Positions 24,600 through 35,120 of a stretch of DNA of 64,000 nucleotides are shown here, in pieces. Positions within the stretch are counted from its first letter, which is position 1. The number at the start of each line of letters is the position of its first letter. A program made the translations under genes and the position numbers. The DNA lies in NCBI GenBank assembly GCA_963761015.1, contig CAVXFL010000009.1, positions 124,001 to 188,000 of the forward strand, given 5' to 3'. Origin of the DNA: CAVXFL01 sp963761015 (GTDB lineage Bacteria; Pseudomonadota; Alphaproteobacteria; Acetobacterales; Acetobacteraceae). Below the pieces are notes generated by a model. That model ran no database searches. It saw only the letters and a program-made list of their open reading frames with translations, and was not told the DNA's origin.

Positions 24600-26454
24600 T
24601 CAAGAGAGGCGGGCGGCGTCGGCGATGACGAAACGCGCGGATAATTCGCCGTTCCAGGCCTCGGCGCGCAGATGCCCGGCGAGATGCAGAGGCTCGCCGG
24701 TGCGGGCGAGCAGGGCCTCGGCGAGCGGGCCCTCGGCGGCGCGGAACAGCATCGCCTTCAGCCGCGCCCCGCCGCCCTCGCCCTCGAGGAAGGCGCGCAC
24801 CGCGGCGCCCTCCCGCCCGACCCGGTCGGCCCGCGCCACCCGCGCGCGCGGCAGCACGAATACCGGCTCCTCGTTGCCCGGCCCGAACGGCGCCAGCCGC
24901 GCCACCTGCCGCGCCAGGTCGAGCCCCGCGCCCGGCACCGTCAGCATGCCCTCGACGGCCAGATCGGCGGCCAGCGGCAGCGCGGCGGCAGCCGCCAGTT
25001 CTGTCTCCAGCAAGGCGTGGAACTCGTCCAGCCGCTCGGCGGCGAGCGAAAACCCGGCGGCCATGGCGTGGCCGCCGCCGGTCGCCAGCAGTCCCGCCCG
25101 CCGCGCCGCCGCCACCGCCGCGCCCAGATCGAGCCCGGGAACCGAGCGGCCCGATCCCTTGGCCACGCCGTCGGCGATGCCGGCCACCAGCGCGGGGCGG
25201 TTGAACCGCTCCTTGATCCGCCCGGCGACGATGCCCACCACGCCCGGATGCCATTGCGCCCCGCCGACCAGTAGCACCGCGCGCCCGGAAGCCGCCTGCG
25301 CCGCCGCCTTCTCCAGCGCCTCCGCCAGCACGCGCGCTTCCATCGCCTGACGCTGGCGGTTCACCGCGTCCAGCTTCGCCGCCATGCCGCGCGCCTCGTC
25401 CGGGTTGGGGCAGAGCAGCAGGCGCAAGCCGAGATCGGCCTCGCCGATCCGCCCGCCGGCATTGATGCGCGGCCCGAGCAGAAACCCGCAGGTGGCGGCG
25501 GCCATGGCGTCGCGCGCCTGCGCGATATCGAGCAGTGCCGCCAGACCCGGCCGCGCGCGACGCGCGATCACCCGCAGCCCCTGCGTGACCAGCGCGCGGT
25601 TGGCGCCGGCGAGCGGCATCACGTCGCAGATCGTCGCCAAAGCCACGAGATCGAGCAGCGCCAGCAGATCGGGCTCGCGGCCGCGCGGCGAAATACCCGG
25701 CCCGGCGCAGCGCCCGCACCGTGGCGACCGCGGCCAGGAACGCCACCCCGGCGGCACAGAGATGCGTCAGGCCCGAGCGATCGTCGGCCCGTTTCGGGTT
25801 GACCAAAGCGAGCACGCGCGGCGGCACGGTCCCATCGGTGCCGTGATGGTCGAGCACGATCACCTCGGCACGGGGGCCGAGCGCCGCGAACGCCTCGGCG
25901 CCCGCCGTGCCGCAATCGACGCAGACGATCAGCCGCGCTCCCCGCGCCGCCAGGCCCAGCAGCGCCGGCGCGTTCGGGCCGTAGCCTTCGACCAGCCGGT
26001 CGGGGATGTACGGGATCACCGCGCAGCCGAGTCCGCCGAGGAAGCCGGTCATCAGCGCGGTGGAACAGGCGCCGTCCACGTCATAGTCGCCGAACACCGC
26101 GACCGTCTCGCCCCGCTGCACGGCAAAAGCCAAGCGATCAGCGGCGGCGTCCATGTCGGCGAGCAGCGACGGGTCGGGCAGCAGCGCGCGCAGGGTGGGG
26201 GCGAGGAAATCCGCCGCGGCTTCCACCCCGATGCCGCGCGCGGCGAGCAGTCGCCCGACGATCTCCGGCAGTTCCAGCCGCTGGGCGATGGCGAGGCCGG
26301 CGTCCGGGACCCGGCCAATGCGGTCGCGATCGGCTTCGGATTGCGGTGCGGCGTGCTCGCCGGCTGATTTCCGCCATACCCAGCGGCGGCCGCTCAGGCT
26401 GCGGGCGACGTCGAGGACCGGGCGGTCCAGGGCAGCGGCGAGGGCGCCGTCCAC
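24600..26454 (-). pseudogene. recJ: Single-stranded-DNA exonuclease RecJ (frame broken near 25.69 kb)
   Basis: RecJ degrades single-stranded DNA 5' to 3' in recombination and mismatch repair. N-terminal half from the GTG start at 26454: AVFGDYDVDGACSTALM (DHH motif I), GPNAPALLGLAARGARLIVCVDCG, VIVLDHHGTDG (DHH motif III). Near 25690 the frame shifts within a GCGCGGCCGCG run and the protein continues in another frame: EPDLLALLDLVALATICDVMPL…GFLLGPRINAGGRIGEADLGLRLL…WHPGVVGIVAGRIKERFNRP…GGGHAMAAGF (DHHA1) to 24600. Repaired length is about 617 residues, normal for RecJ. One lost G in a G run explains the break. Downstream neighbour of glpX, a common order in this group. Confidence 0.85.
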
Positions 26455-26559
26455 CGCGCGTCAGGCTCGGTTGGAACGCTGAACAAGTCGCGGTTCCCTA
26501 GTGGCCTGGGGCCGGCTTTTTGTTCTCCTCTCGCCCCGACCGGGGGATAGGACGGGTGA

Positions 26560-26576
26560 GGGGGGCCGCGCCCCCC
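26560..26576 (-). terminator. GC hairpin downstream of glpX
   Basis: gggggg-ccgcg-cccccc just after the glpX stop, on the minus strand. No T tract follows, so termination strength is uncertain. Confidence 0.4.
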
Positions 26577-26585
26577 GCGCCGCGT

Positions 26586-27575
26586 TCAACTCGCCGTCCA
26601 GGTCTTGGTACGGAAATTGTGGTGCGCCTCGATGTAGCGCACCGTGCCGGATTTGCTGCGCATCACCACCGAATGCGTCACCGCGCCGCCGCCGAAACGG
26701 CGCACGCCGCGCAGCATCGGCCCGGTGGTCACACCGCTGGCGGCGAACATCACGTCGCCCCTGGCCATCTCGGTTTCGGAATACTTGTGCTCGGGATCGG
26801 CGACGCCCATGCCGCGGGCGCGGGCGATCTGTGTCTCGTTGTCGAATATCAGCCGCCCCTGCATCTGCCCGCCGATGCAGCGCAGCGCCGCCGCCGCCAG
26901 CACGCCTTCCGGCGCGCCGCCGACGCCGAGATATATGTCGACCCCGGTCTCGGGCTGCGCGGTCGCCATGACGCCGGCCACGTCGCCGTCGCCGATCAGC
27001 ATGATGCGCGCGCCGGCCTCGCGGCACTTCACGATGATCTCGGCATGGCGGTCGCGGTCGAGGATGCAGACGACCAGGTCGGCGACATCGCGGTTCTTGG
27101 CGCGCGCGAGGTTGCGCAGGTTCTCGTCGGGCGCGGCGTCCAGATCGACCACGCCCTCCGGCAGCCCGCCGCCGACGGCGATCTTGTGCATATAGATGTC
27201 GGGCGCGTGCAGGAAATTGCCCGCCTCGGCGAGCGCGACCACGGCGAGCGCGTTGGGCGCGCCTTTCGCCACGATGGTGGTGCCCTCGAGCGGATCGACG
27301 GCGATGTCCATCGCGGGGCCGCCGCTGCCGACCTTCTCGCCGATATAGAGCATCGGCGCCTCGTCCATTTCGCCCTCGCCGATGACGACGGTGCCGGAGA
27401 TGGCGACCGAGTCGAAGGCGCGGCGCATGGCCTCGACGGCGGCGCCGTCCGCCTCGTTCTTCTGCCCCCGCCCCATCCAGCGCGACGCGGCGAGCGCGGC
27501 GGCCTCGGTGACGCGCACGAGGTCGAGCGCGAGGTTACGGTCGGCGTTGATCCAGGGCTGCGCGGCTTGCGGCAT
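26586..27575 (-). CDS. glpX: Class II fructose-1,6-bisphosphatase GlpX
   Basis: 329 residues from ATG 27575 (MPQAAQPWINADRNLALDLVRVTEAAAL). It hydrolyses fructose-1,6-bisphosphate in gluconeogenesis (and often sedoheptulose bisphosphate in related enzymes). Metal and phosphate motifs of the class II (lithium-sensitive phosphatase) fold are intact: VVIGEGEMDEAPMLYIGE, DIAVDPLEGTT, GDGDVAGVM, GVGGAPEGVLAAAALRC, GVTTGPMLRGV. Length is normal and the frame unbroken. Upstream, a strong inverted repeat at 27718-27749 lies in the shared divergent promoter region. Confidence 0.95.
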   Translation of the reverse strand: MPQAAQPWINADRNLALDLVRVTEAAALAASRWMGRGQKNEADGAAVEAMRRAFDSVAISGTVVIGEGEMDEAPMLYIGEKVGSGGPAMDIAVDPLEGTTIVAKGAPNALAVVALAEAGNFLHAPDIYMHKIAVGGGLPEGVVDLDAAPDENLRNLARAKNRDVADLVVCILDRDRHAEIIVKCREAGARIMLIGDGDVAGVMATAQPETGVDIYLGVGGAPEGVLAAAALRCIGGQMQGRLIFDNETQIARARGMGVADPEHKYSETEMARGDVMFAASGVTTGPMLRGVRRFGGGAVTHSVVMRSKSGTVRYIEAHHNFRTKTWTAS

Positions 27576-27717
27576 TGGTCCACCCCTCGGGCTCGGTCCG
27601 GCGGTGCTCGGCGGAGCACGGGGCGAGCATAGGCGGTTTCCGGCCGGGAGCCAGCCGAATTCGAGGCGGGGGCAAGCAGGGCCGTCACCCGCGAGGCCGC
27701 GCGGCGAAAACCGCTTG

Positions 27718-27749
27718 CGCCGGTTAGTTAGAAAAACTAACAACCGGCG
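27718..27749. promoter_or_regulatory. Strong inverted repeat between glpX and glycosyltransferase gene
   Basis: Arms cgccggttagttag and ctaacaaccggcg (one-base bulge) around an AAAAA loop, between two divergent starts (27575 and 27773). Could be an operator or an RNA hairpin in the glpX leader. Confidence 0.5.
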
Positions 27750-27772
27750 ATCGCAACCCAAGGACCAGCCGC

Positions 27773-28684
27773 GTGCGCGCCGATCTCCTGCATGTCGTGA
27801 CCTGCGTCGCCAACCCGATCCGCTGGAAGGCGAGGGTGGCGCTGTACAAGAAGTTCGCCGCCCACATGCTGCAAAGCGGCGTCCGCCTGACGGTCGCGGA
27901 ATGCGCCTATGGCGAGCGGCCGTTCGAGTGCGACGGCATTTCCGGCGTGACGCATATCGGCGTGCGCGCGAAAACCCTGCTGTGGAACAAGGAAAACCTG
28001 CTCAACCTCGCGATCGCGCGGCTGCCGCAGGATTGGCGATACGTGGCCTGGATCGACGCGGACATCACGTTTCGCAGACCGCACTGGGCGGCGGAGACGG
28101 TGCACGCGTTGCAGCAATACGACGTCGTGCAGCCTTGGTCGGACGCCTACGACCTCGGTCCCGACGATGAGCACCTGAAGACGTTCCGCTCGTTCTGCCG
28201 GCAGTATTTCGAGCGCCAGCCGCTCGGTCCCGGCGCGTACAGCTTTGGGCACCCGGGCTATGCCTGGGCGGCGACGCGCGAGGCGCTGGAGAATTTGGGT
28301 GGGTTGTTCGACACGGCGGCACTCGGCTCGGGCGATCACCACATGGCGCTGGCCTTGGTCGGTCGCGCGCGGGAGGGCGTTCCGGCCGGCGTCACCGACG
28401 GCTACGTCCGCACCTTGATGCAATGGCAGGCGCGGGCGCAACGGGCGATCCGCGGCAATATCGGCTACGTTCCCGGCACGATCGAGCATTCCTGGCACGG
28501 CAGCAAGGACAAGCGCGCCTATGCCTCGCGCTGGAACATCCTGGTGCGCCACCGCTTCGACCCGTTCAGCGATCTGAAGCGCAACGTCTGGGGCGTCCAC
28601 GAACTCGCCGGCAACAAGCCGGAACTGCGGCACGACATCGACGCCTATTTCCGTAGCCGCAACGAGGATGCGAACTTGCTTTGA
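27773..28684 (+). CDS. Putative glycosyltransferase-like protein
   Basis: 303 residues, GTG start. The first part has a GT-A-like pattern: LHVVTCVANPIRWKARVALYKKFAAHML, RAKTLLWNKENLLNLAIARLP, then the acidic motif WRYVAWIDADITF (Asp-Ala-Asp, about 95-97). Later come GPGAYSFGHPGYAWAATREAL, a GSGDHHMALAL block, and GYVPGTIEHSWHGSKDKRAYASRWNIL. The DxD and GSGDHHM / HxWHG motifs suggest a sugar-nucleotide-dependent transferase, sometimes annotated in phage or capsule contexts. It is an orphan next to glpX and a small unknown gene, so acceptor and role are unknown. Alternative: a protein of unknown function sharing only the fold. Confidence 0.6.
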   Translation: MRADLLHVVTCVANPIRWKARVALYKKFAAHMLQSGVRLTVAECAYGERPFECDGISGVTHIGVRAKTLLWNKENLLNLAIARLPQDWRYVAWIDADITFRRPHWAAETVHALQQYDVVQPWSDAYDLGPDDEHLKTFRSFCRQYFERQPLGPGAYSFGHPGYAWAATREALENLGGLFDTAALGSGDHHMALALVGRAREGVPAGVTDGYVRTLMQWQARAQRAIRGNIGYVPGTIEHSWHGSKDKRAYASRWNILVRHRFDPFSDLKRNVWGVHELAGNKPELRHDIDAYFRSRNEDANLL

Positions 28685-28712
28685 GTGCACGGCCCAGCAT
28701 GGGAAACACTAT

Positions 28713-28970
28713 ATGACCGACATCTTATCAGTCCTCGGCGAGTTCGCGAGGGACTTAGCGAATAATCCGTTTCCGGAGAAAGTAGTAGTGAACGCCTATA
28801 TCGTCAAGTTGGTCGAGGGTGGTCACAGTGAGGAAGAGGCCCGATGCTGGTTGCGGAACGGTTTCGCCGGGCGGGCCGACGACCGCGACTACTCCAGGCG
28901 ACTTGGCGAGGAATCCGCCGGTGAGGCACTCACTCTAACGGAAGTAAGGCTAATGTCCCTTCTTGGTTAA
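28713..28970 (+). CDS. Small soluble protein of unknown function
   Basis: 85 residues from ATG 28713: MTDILSVLGEFARDLANNPF, VVNAYIVKLVEGGHSEEEARCWLRNGFAGR, YSRRLGEESAGEALTLTEVRLMSLLG. Entirely helical by pattern, acidic, no signal. Clearly lower GC and different codon use from the neighbours (cttatcagt, agtagtagtg). With the preceding glycosyltransferase-like gene it looks like a small insertion between glpX and ppdK. No family recognised. Confidence 0.5.
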   Translation: MTDILSVLGEFARDLANNPFPEKVVVNAYIVKLVEGGHSEEEARCWLRNGFAGRADDRDYSRRLGEESAGEALTLTEVRLMSLLG

Positions 28971-29024
28971 CTTCAAATATAAGGGCTATTGGCTGCGGCC
29001 GCGCCAAGTCGCCTGAGAAATGCG

Positions 29025-31716
29025 CTACGCTGTGCGGTCCTCCATCGCGCCGAGCGCCGCCTGCGCCGCCGCCAGGCGGGCGACCGGCACGCGATACGGG
29101 CGCAGGACACGTAATCGAGCCCGACTTCCTCGCAGAACGCGATGGACGCCGGGTCGCCGCCATGCTCGCCGCAGATGCCGAGCTTGATGTCGCTTGCGCG
29201 TGCGCCGTCCTCGCTCCGCCGCGATGCGGACCAGCGCGCCGACGCCGTCGCTGTCGAGCGACACGAACGGGTCCTTCGGCAGTATTCCCTTCTCGATATA
29301 GCGCGGCAGGAACTTGCCGGCGTCGTCGCGGGTGAGGCCGAGCGTGGTCTGCGTCAGGTCGTTGGTGCCGAAGCTGAAGAAATCGGCGACTTCGGCGATC
29401 TGGTCGGCGACCAGCGCGGCGCGCGGCAACTCGATCATCGTGCCGACCGAGTATTCGATCGTCGCGTCCGGCTCTCGGCGAACACCTTCTTCGCCGTCTG
29501 CGTCCACCAGCGCGCGCGTAGATCTCCAGTTCGCGCCGCGTGCCGACCAGCGGGATCATGATTTCCGGCACCGGCGCGCGCGCCGGTCTTCTGCGTCCGC
29601 CTTCACGCGCGCCTCGAAGATCGCCCGCGCCTGCATCTCGTAGATCTCGGGATAGGTGATGCCGAGGCGGCAGCCGCGATGGCCGAGCATCGGGTTGGCT
29701 TCGTGCAGTTCGGCGGCGCGGCGGCGGATGCGCCTCCACGTCGACGCCGAGTCGCCTCGGCCACGTCGGCGAACTCCTCCTCGCCGTGCGGCAGGAACTC
29801 GTGCAGCGGCGGGTCGAGCAGGCGGATGGTCACCGGCAGGCCGGCCATGATGCGGAACAGCTCGACGAAATCCTGCGCGCTGCTACGGCAGCAGCTTGCG
29901 CCAGCGCCTGGCGCGGCGGCCGGCCTCGTCGTCGGCCAGGATCATCTGCCGCACGGCGCTGATGCGCTCGGGGTCGAAGAACATGTGCTCGGTGCGGCAA
30001 AGGCCGATGCCCTCGGCGCCGAACTTGCGCGCGGTCTCGGCATCCTGCGGCGTTTCGGCGTTGGTGCGCACCTTCATCCGGCCGCACCTCGTCGGCCCAG
30101 TCCATCAGCGTGCCGAAACTCGCCCGACAGCGCCGGCTCGATCGTCGGCACCTCGCCCACCATCACTTCGCCGGTGGCGCCGTCGATGGTGATCGTGTCG
30201 CCCGCGAGCAGCGCTGCGCCGCCGGCCGACAGCATCTGCGCGCCGTAATCGACATGGAGGCCGCCCGCGCCCGCGACGCAGGGCCGGCCCATGCCGCGCG
30301 CCACCACCGCGGCGTGGCTGGTCATGCCGCCGCGCGTGGTGAGGATGCCGCGCGCGGCGTGCATGCCGTGGATGTCCTCGGGGCTGGTCTCGATGCGCAC
30401 CAGGATGACCGCCTCGCCCTTGCCGGCCGGCTTTCCGCCTCGTCGGCGCTGAACACGACCGCGCCCGAGGCGGCGCCGGGGCTGGCCGGCAGGCCCTTGG
30501 CCAACAGCCGCGCGGCGCCTTCGGGTCGAGCGTCGGGTGCAGCAACTGGTCGAGCGCCGTCGGATTGACCCGCCGCACCGCCTCGCGCTGGTCGATCAGT
30601 CCCTCGCCGCCATGTCGACCGCGATGTTCAGCGCGGCGGCGGCGGTGCGCTTGCCGTTGCGGGTCTGCAGCATGCACAGCTTGCCGCTGCTGGACGGTGA
30701 ACTCGATGTCCTGCATGTCGCTGTAGTGCTGCTTCCAGCAGCTCGCGCACGCGCAGCGAGCTCGGCATAGGCCTCCGGCATGGCTTCTTCCATCGCTGAG
30801 TCTCGCCCGGCTTGGCGCGCAGGCTCGCGACAGCGGCTGCGGCGTGCGGATGCCGGCGACCACGTCCTCGCCCTGGGCGTTGACCAGCTATTCGCCGTAA
30901 AAGACGTTCTCGCCGGTGGAGGGATCGCGGGTGAAGCAGACGCCGGTGGCGCAGTCCTCGCCCATGTTGCCGAACACCATGGCCTGCACGTTGACCGCGG
31001 TGCCCCATTCGGCCGGGAATGTCGTGCAGCCGGCGATAGATGATGGCGCGCGGGTTCATCCAGCTGCCGAACACCGCGCGCGATGGCGCCCCAGAGCTGC
31101 TCCTGCGGGTCCTGCGGGAACGGCTTGCCGGTCTCGCGCCGCGACGATCGTCCTTGTAGTCCTCGACCACGCGCTGCCAGTCTGCGGCGGTGAGCTCGGT
31201 ATCCTCGATCGCGCCGCGTATCGACTTTCGACGTCTCGATGATTTCCTCGAAGCGGTGGTGATCGACGCCGAGCACGACGTTGCCGTACATCTGGATGAA
31301 GCGGCGATAGCTGTCCCAGGCGAAGCGCGCGTCGCCGGAGGCTGCGGCGAGGCCCTCGACGGTCTCGTCGTTGAGGCCGAGGTTGAGCACGGTGTCCATC
31401 ATGCCGGGCATGGAGACGCGCGCGCCGGAGCGCACCGAGACCAGCAGCGGCTTGTGCTGGTCGCCGAACGTCTGGCCGACGGCGTCTTCGATGCGGCTCA
31501 GCGCCTCGCGCACCTGCGGCTTCAGATCGTCGGGGAATTTGCGGCGCTGGCATAGAAGGCGGTGCAGACCTCGGTGGTGATGGTGAAGCCGGGCGGCACC
31601 GGCAGGCCGATGTTGGCCATTTCGGCGAGGTTGGCGCCCTTGCCGCCGAGCAGGTCGCGCAGATCCGCCCGCCCCTCGCTGGCACCGGCGCCGAAGCTGT
31701 ACACCCATTTGGTCAT
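29025..31716 (-). pseudogene. ppdK: Pyruvate, phosphate dikinase (many frame changes)
   Basis: PPDK interconverts pyruvate, ATP and phosphate with phosphoenolpyruvate, AMP and pyrophosphate. The start MTKWVYSFGAGASEGRADLRDLLGGKGANLAEM (31716) and the ending PYRVPVARLAAAQAALGA (about 29040) are typical. In between, recognisable PPDK pieces alternate among the three minus frames: PPGFTITTEVCTAFY; MPGMMDTVLNLGLNDETVEGLA; ILTTRGGMTSHAAVVARGMGRPCVAGA (phosphohistidine domain with the catalytic His); KVRTNAETPQDAETARKFGAEGIGLCRTEHMFF; GTMIELPRAALVADQIAEVADFFSFGTNDLTQTTLG. I count at least eight frame switches. No residue loss beyond single bases is evident, so a consensus error is as likely as decay. 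Length (about 2.69 kb) is right for an 890-residue enzyme. Confidence 0.85.
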
Positions 31717-31762
31717 GGTTGGAGTCCTTGGGGCAATGTCAGGCAGAACTCGATTGTTCTTG

Positions 31763-31854
31763 CTTCGTCATGGCCGGACTTGATCCGGCCATCTCCTGCC
31801 GTCCGCCTGCGAGGCGAGCCGGAGACGTGCGTGTCGAGGCCGAGCATGACGAAG
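31763..31854. repeat. Palindromic intergenic repeat element (92 bp)
   Basis: Outer perfect 10-bp inverted ends cttcgtcatg / catgacgaag, with an inner hairpin ggccgga-cttga-tccggcc. The sequence style (gtcatggccggacttgatccggccatc) is that of dispersed palindromic repeats common in intergenic regions of this bacterial group. Located between glyS and ppdK. Confidence 0.65.
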
Positions 31855-31887
31855 TGTGAGTAGGCGAGGGCGTTCAGCATAAGCCGG

Positions 31888-33956
31888 CTAGCCTTCGATC
31901 TTCGAAAAATCCGCCACGCGGTTCATGGTGTCGCGCAGGCGCGCCAGCAGCCGCAGCCGGTTGCGTCGCAACTCCGGCTCCGGCGCGTTCACCGTCACCT
32001 TGTCGAAGAACGCATCGACCGGAGCGCGTAGCCCCGCCATCTCGAGCATTGCCGCCATGTCACTGTCGACTATCCAACAAAACTCCCACCGATATGCCAA
32101 CCTTCAGCAGCACTTGGAATAGCTGGCAACTCCTCATCCAAGCGGAATTCAAACTCGCTCGGATCGCCGCCGATGCGGGCCGTCTTTTTTGTCTTCGATC
32201 CGGAGAATATTGGCGGCACGCCGATAGGCGGTGAGCAAGTTGCTCCCGTCCTCGGTTCCGAGAAGCGTCGCAACCGCATCTGCATCGCGACGAGAAGGCT
32301 CGAATAAATTGTCGTCGCGCTCGGCCGCGAAAACAGCATCCAGCACGTCGTGCCGGCTGCCTTCGGCTCCGGAGTTGAACGCGCAGTCGCTCGGCGATGA
32401 AATCCAGCATGTCATCTGGGTCCGGCTTGCGCGGCAAGGACTTCCGCAGCGGCGCTGAATCACGCGGAAGAAGATTTAACTGCAATCCGTGTTCACGGAC
32501 AATACGGATGATCCCCAAGAGCGGCGCGCCGCAAGCGCAAATGGGTCACCGGAGCCAGTCGGCCTCTCACCGATGGAAAAAAAGCCGGAGATCAAATCGA
32601 GCTTGTCTGCCAAAGCTACTGTATTGACCGGGTTGACCGCTCGGGTACGTCGTCGGTCTGGCCCACTGGGCTTGTAGTGATCGCGCAATTGCATTGGCCA
32701 CGCGACGGTTGCTCGTCATCGTGAAGCGCATAGTAGCGGCCCATCACGCCCTGCAACTCGGGGAATTCGCCGACCATGCCGGTGGTCAGATCCGCCTTCG
32801 CGAGCCGCGCAGCACGCTCGGCTAGCGCCATGATCGGCGCCGATCAGCGTCGCGATGATTCCGGCCAACCGCACCAAGCCGGCGCACCCGATCGCCCTGC
32901 GATCCGAGCTTGGCATGGAACGTGATCGTATCGAGCGCCGGCACGCGGCTTGCCAGCGGCACCTTGCGGTCGAGATCCCAGAAATGCCGCGCGTCGGCGA
33001 AGCGGGCGCGCAGCACGCGCTCGTTGCCGGCGATGATCGCCGCGCCGCCGTCCGGCGCATCGATATTGGCGACGAAGGCGAACCAGGGCGCGGGCGCGCC
33101 GTCCGGATTGCGCAGCGCGAAATAGCGCTGGTTCACCCGCATCGAGACCTGCATCACCTCGGGCGGCAGGTCCATGAACGACTCGTCGATGCGCCCGAGC
33201 AACGGCACCGGCCATTCCACCAGCCCGGCCACTTCGTCCAGCAGCCCGGCGTCCTCGACGACGTGCAGCCGCCGCGCGTCCGCGCGTTCCCGAACCCCGT
33301 CCATGATGATGCGGCGCCGCTCCGCGGCATCGACGATCACGTACCGGTCGCGCAATTTCCGCCGCCAGTCCTCCAGCCCGAACACCGCGACGGCGCCGGG
33401 CGCCAGAAAGCGATGGCCCTCGGTCTCCTGGCCGGAATGCAGGCCGTGCGCGTCGTCGTTGCCCTCGCCGAGATCGAACCGAACGACGTCGCCGTCGAGC
33501 AGGCAAACGACGCGGCGCAGCGGGCGCACCCAGGTGAACGCGCTTCTCCCGCCCCAGCGCATCGACTTGGGCCAGGGAAACCGGCGCAACACGGGCGGGA
33601 TCGCGGCCGCAACGACCAAGGCGGCATCGCGGGCTGGCGTGACCTTGTGGAGCACCCAGTAATCGCCGTCGCGCACCACTTGCTCGGGGGTGGCGTTGTG
33701 CTTGCGCAAGAAACCCGGCGAGCGCCTGTTCCGGCGCATTGGCGCGCGGGCCGCGTTCGGTCGTGCGGCTCTCCGGCACGGCGCCGGCCACCTCGGCGGC
33801 GAGCGCGATGCGCCTCGGCCCATGGAAGGCGCGCAATGCGGCCGGCGTCAGCGGCGCGAGCGCATCGGTGACGAGCCGCGACAAATCCGCCGCCGCGCGC
33901 GCCTGCATGCGCGCCGGAATTTCCTCGCTGAACAGTTCGAGCAGCAGTTCCGGCAT
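31888..33956 (-). pseudogene. glyS: Glycine-tRNA ligase beta subunit (many frame changes)
   Basis: Start MPELLLELFSEEIPARMQARAAADL (33956), two bases after the glyQ region. Family pieces follow in shifting minus frames: YVIVDAAERRRIIMDG; WPVPLLGRIDESFMDLPPEV; SMRVNQRYFALRN; AFVANIDAPDGG; RVLRARFADARHFWDLD; GMVGEFPELQGVMGRYYA; ALADKLDLISGFFSIGERPTGSGDPFALR; DDMLDFIAERLRVQL; LLTAYRRAANILRIEDKK; APVDAFFDKVTVNAPEPELRRNRLRLLARL. The final stop is at 31888. At least six frame changes. Because GlyRS beta is essential in bacteria with the alpha2beta2 enzyme, the breaks more likely reflect errors in this sequence than true loss, unless a second glycyl-tRNA synthetase exists elsewhere. Confidence 0.85.
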
Positions 33957-33987
33957 GCTCAGCCCTTTAGCGGCAACGGCGGCTGGG

Positions 33988-34858
33988 TCACGTCGCCCCG
34001 GCCAGCCAGGCCTCGCAGCAACACTTGGCCAGCTCGCGCACGCGCAGGATGTACGAAGCCCGTTCGGTCACGCTGATAACGCCGCGCGCGTCCAGAAGGT
34101 TGAACAAGTGGCTCGCCTTGATGCACTGGTCGTAGGCGGGCAGGGGCAGCGGCATCGTCCGCTCCAGCAGGGCCGCGCATTCGCGCCTCGGCGTCGGCGA
34201 AGTGGCGGGACAGCATCTCGGTGTCGGCCGCCTCGAAATTGTAGGCGCTGTACTCGCGCTCGGAGCGCAGGAACACATCCCCGTAGCGCACGCCGGCGCC
34301 GTTGAAGTCGAGCGCGAACACGTTCTCGACGCCCTGCACGTACATGGCCAGCCGCTCCAGCCCGTAGGTCAGCTCGGCGCTCGGCAGCTCCACCGCGATG
34401 CCGCCGACCTGCTGGAAATAGGTGAATTGCGTCACCTCCATGCCGTCGCACCAGACCTCCCAGCCCAGTCCCCAGGCGCCGAGCGTCGGGCTCTCCCAGT
34501 CGTCCTCGACGAAGCGGATGTCGTGCAGCAGCGGGTCGATCCCGAGCGCGCGGTAGCTCTCCAGCAGCAGCGCCTGCGCGTCGGGCGGGCTCGGCTTGAG
34601 CATCACCTGATACTGGTAATAGTGCTGCAACCGGTTCGGGTTCTCGCCGTAGCGGCCGTCGCTCGGGCGGCGGCTCGGCTGCACGTAGGCGGCGCGCCAG
34701 GGGGCGGGACCGAGCGAGCGCAGCGCCGTCGCCGGATGAAAGGTCCCGGCGCCCACCTCCATGTCATACGGTTGCAGGATGACGCAGCCCCGCGCCGCCC
34801 AGAACGCCTGGAGGCGCAGGATCAGTTCCTGAAAGCTCGGGGGATGGTTGGCGCTCAC
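33988..34858 (-). pseudogene. glyQ: Glycine-tRNA ligase alpha subunit (frame broken near 34.18 kb)
   Basis: GTG start at 34858 (SANHPPSFQELILRLQAFW). The catalytic subunit is intact through PYDMEVGAGTFHPATALRSLGP, VQPSRRPSDGRYGENPNRLQHYYQYQV, VEDDWESPTLGAWGLGWEVW, GMEVTQFTYFQQVGG and LTYGLERLAMYVQG. After the SRHFADAEARM segment one base is gained or lost (near 34180), and the sequence continues in another frame: LPAYDQCIKASHLFNLLDARGVISVTERASYILRVRELAKCCCEAWL, stop 33988. About 289 residues if repaired. Immediately followed by glyS, the usual operon. Confidence 0.88.
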
Positions 34859-35120
34859 GATCGATCCCTGGCCGGCTCCAGGCAAGATGCCGCGATCGGG
34901 GCCGCGGTTCCATGGGTGACGCGCCATCCCCATCTCTGGTTTCCGGCGATTGCCGGCCGCGCAACCCCCGATGGATAACGAAGTGTCAAGCGTTCATGCA
35001 TTATGCGCTCAAATCGCATCAGGGTCGCCGCCGTCCGAGACGGGAGCACGAAAATGCTTCCCGGCTCGGGGCTCACTAGGCTAACCGGGCCGCTCTGACC
35101 ATCCCTGGCGGACTAGCGAC

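Noticed and set aside
29025..31716. ppdK as a decaying pseudogene
   Set aside because: All catalytic segments are conserved and there are no extra internal stops beyond those caused by single-base shifts; sequencing error fits better.
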